12,335 nucleotides of DNA from Planctomycetota bacterium (GTDB lineage Bacteria; Planctomycetota; Planctomycetia; Pirellulales; S012-138): positions 1 to 12,335 of the forward strand of contig JALSGI010000658.1 of NCBI GenBank assembly GCA_026982835.1, given 5' to 3'. A program made the translations under genes and the position numbers. Under the pieces are notes generated by a model that saw only the letters and a list, made by a program, of their open reading frames with translations, had not been told where the DNA came from and did no database searches. Every line of letters starts with the position of its first letter. Within the stretch, counting starts at the first letter, position 1. This document shows positions 12,307 through 12,335 of this stretch, in pieces.

Positions 12307-12335
12307 TAGCCTCACGGTCGTCAGACCCCCGGAAG

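Overview
The window looks like a piece of a planctomycete chromosome; this is inferred from family content, not from a marker gene. Supporting it are high GC, an FHA-GAF-PP2C phosphatase, a zinc-ribbon membrane protein with a proline-rich linker, a secreted leucine-rich-repeat protein with a lysine/proline tail, a BatA-type membrane protein and GC-rich hairpin repeats in the gene-poor stretches. No rRNA, tRNA, CRISPR array or complete insertion sequence was seen.

Layout. Positions 2-499 (+) hold the 3' end of an alpha/beta-hydrolase-like gene. It converges, 21 bases apart, on an FHA-GAF-PP2C (SpoIIE/RsbU-type) phosphatase at 521-2179 (-), which has a good sigma70-like promoter. After about 420 non-coding bases come three + strand genes: a zinc-ribbon/transmembrane protein (2600-3604), a WYL-family transcription regulator 43 bases later (3648-4661), and a lipoprotein of the ribose/galactose-binding type (4785-5792). 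A first repeat island fills 5793-6284. Three - strand genes follow: the LRR protein (6285-7157), a PlsC-type acyltransferase (7297-8043) and a ROK-family sugar kinase (8064-9041). The last two are 20 bases apart and probably one operon (kinase first). A large BatA-like protein is divergent from them (9283-11496, +). A second repeat island fills 11497-12335 and includes a 127-bp MITE-like element.

How the genes relate. There is no single pathway. The common theme is sensing and the cell envelope: phosphopeptide/ligand-controlled phosphatase, WYL regulator, sugar-type binding lipoprotein without its transporter, sugar kinase, membrane-lipid acyltransferase and a BatA-like envelope protein.

The most unusual content is in the two repeat islands. 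Four copies of a unit of about 72 bases, each made of three consecutive hairpins, occur in pairs nearly 6 kb apart. Their stems differ in sequence but mostly stay complementary, with tetraloops TTCC in the first hairpin and TTCA or GTAA in the third. The third hairpin always follows a constant GGCGAGCC. Extra single hairpins of the same family lie in both orientations. A perfect 12-base word, a heptamer with G-quadruplex potential and a recent tandem duplication of about 300 bp also belong to this repeat system.
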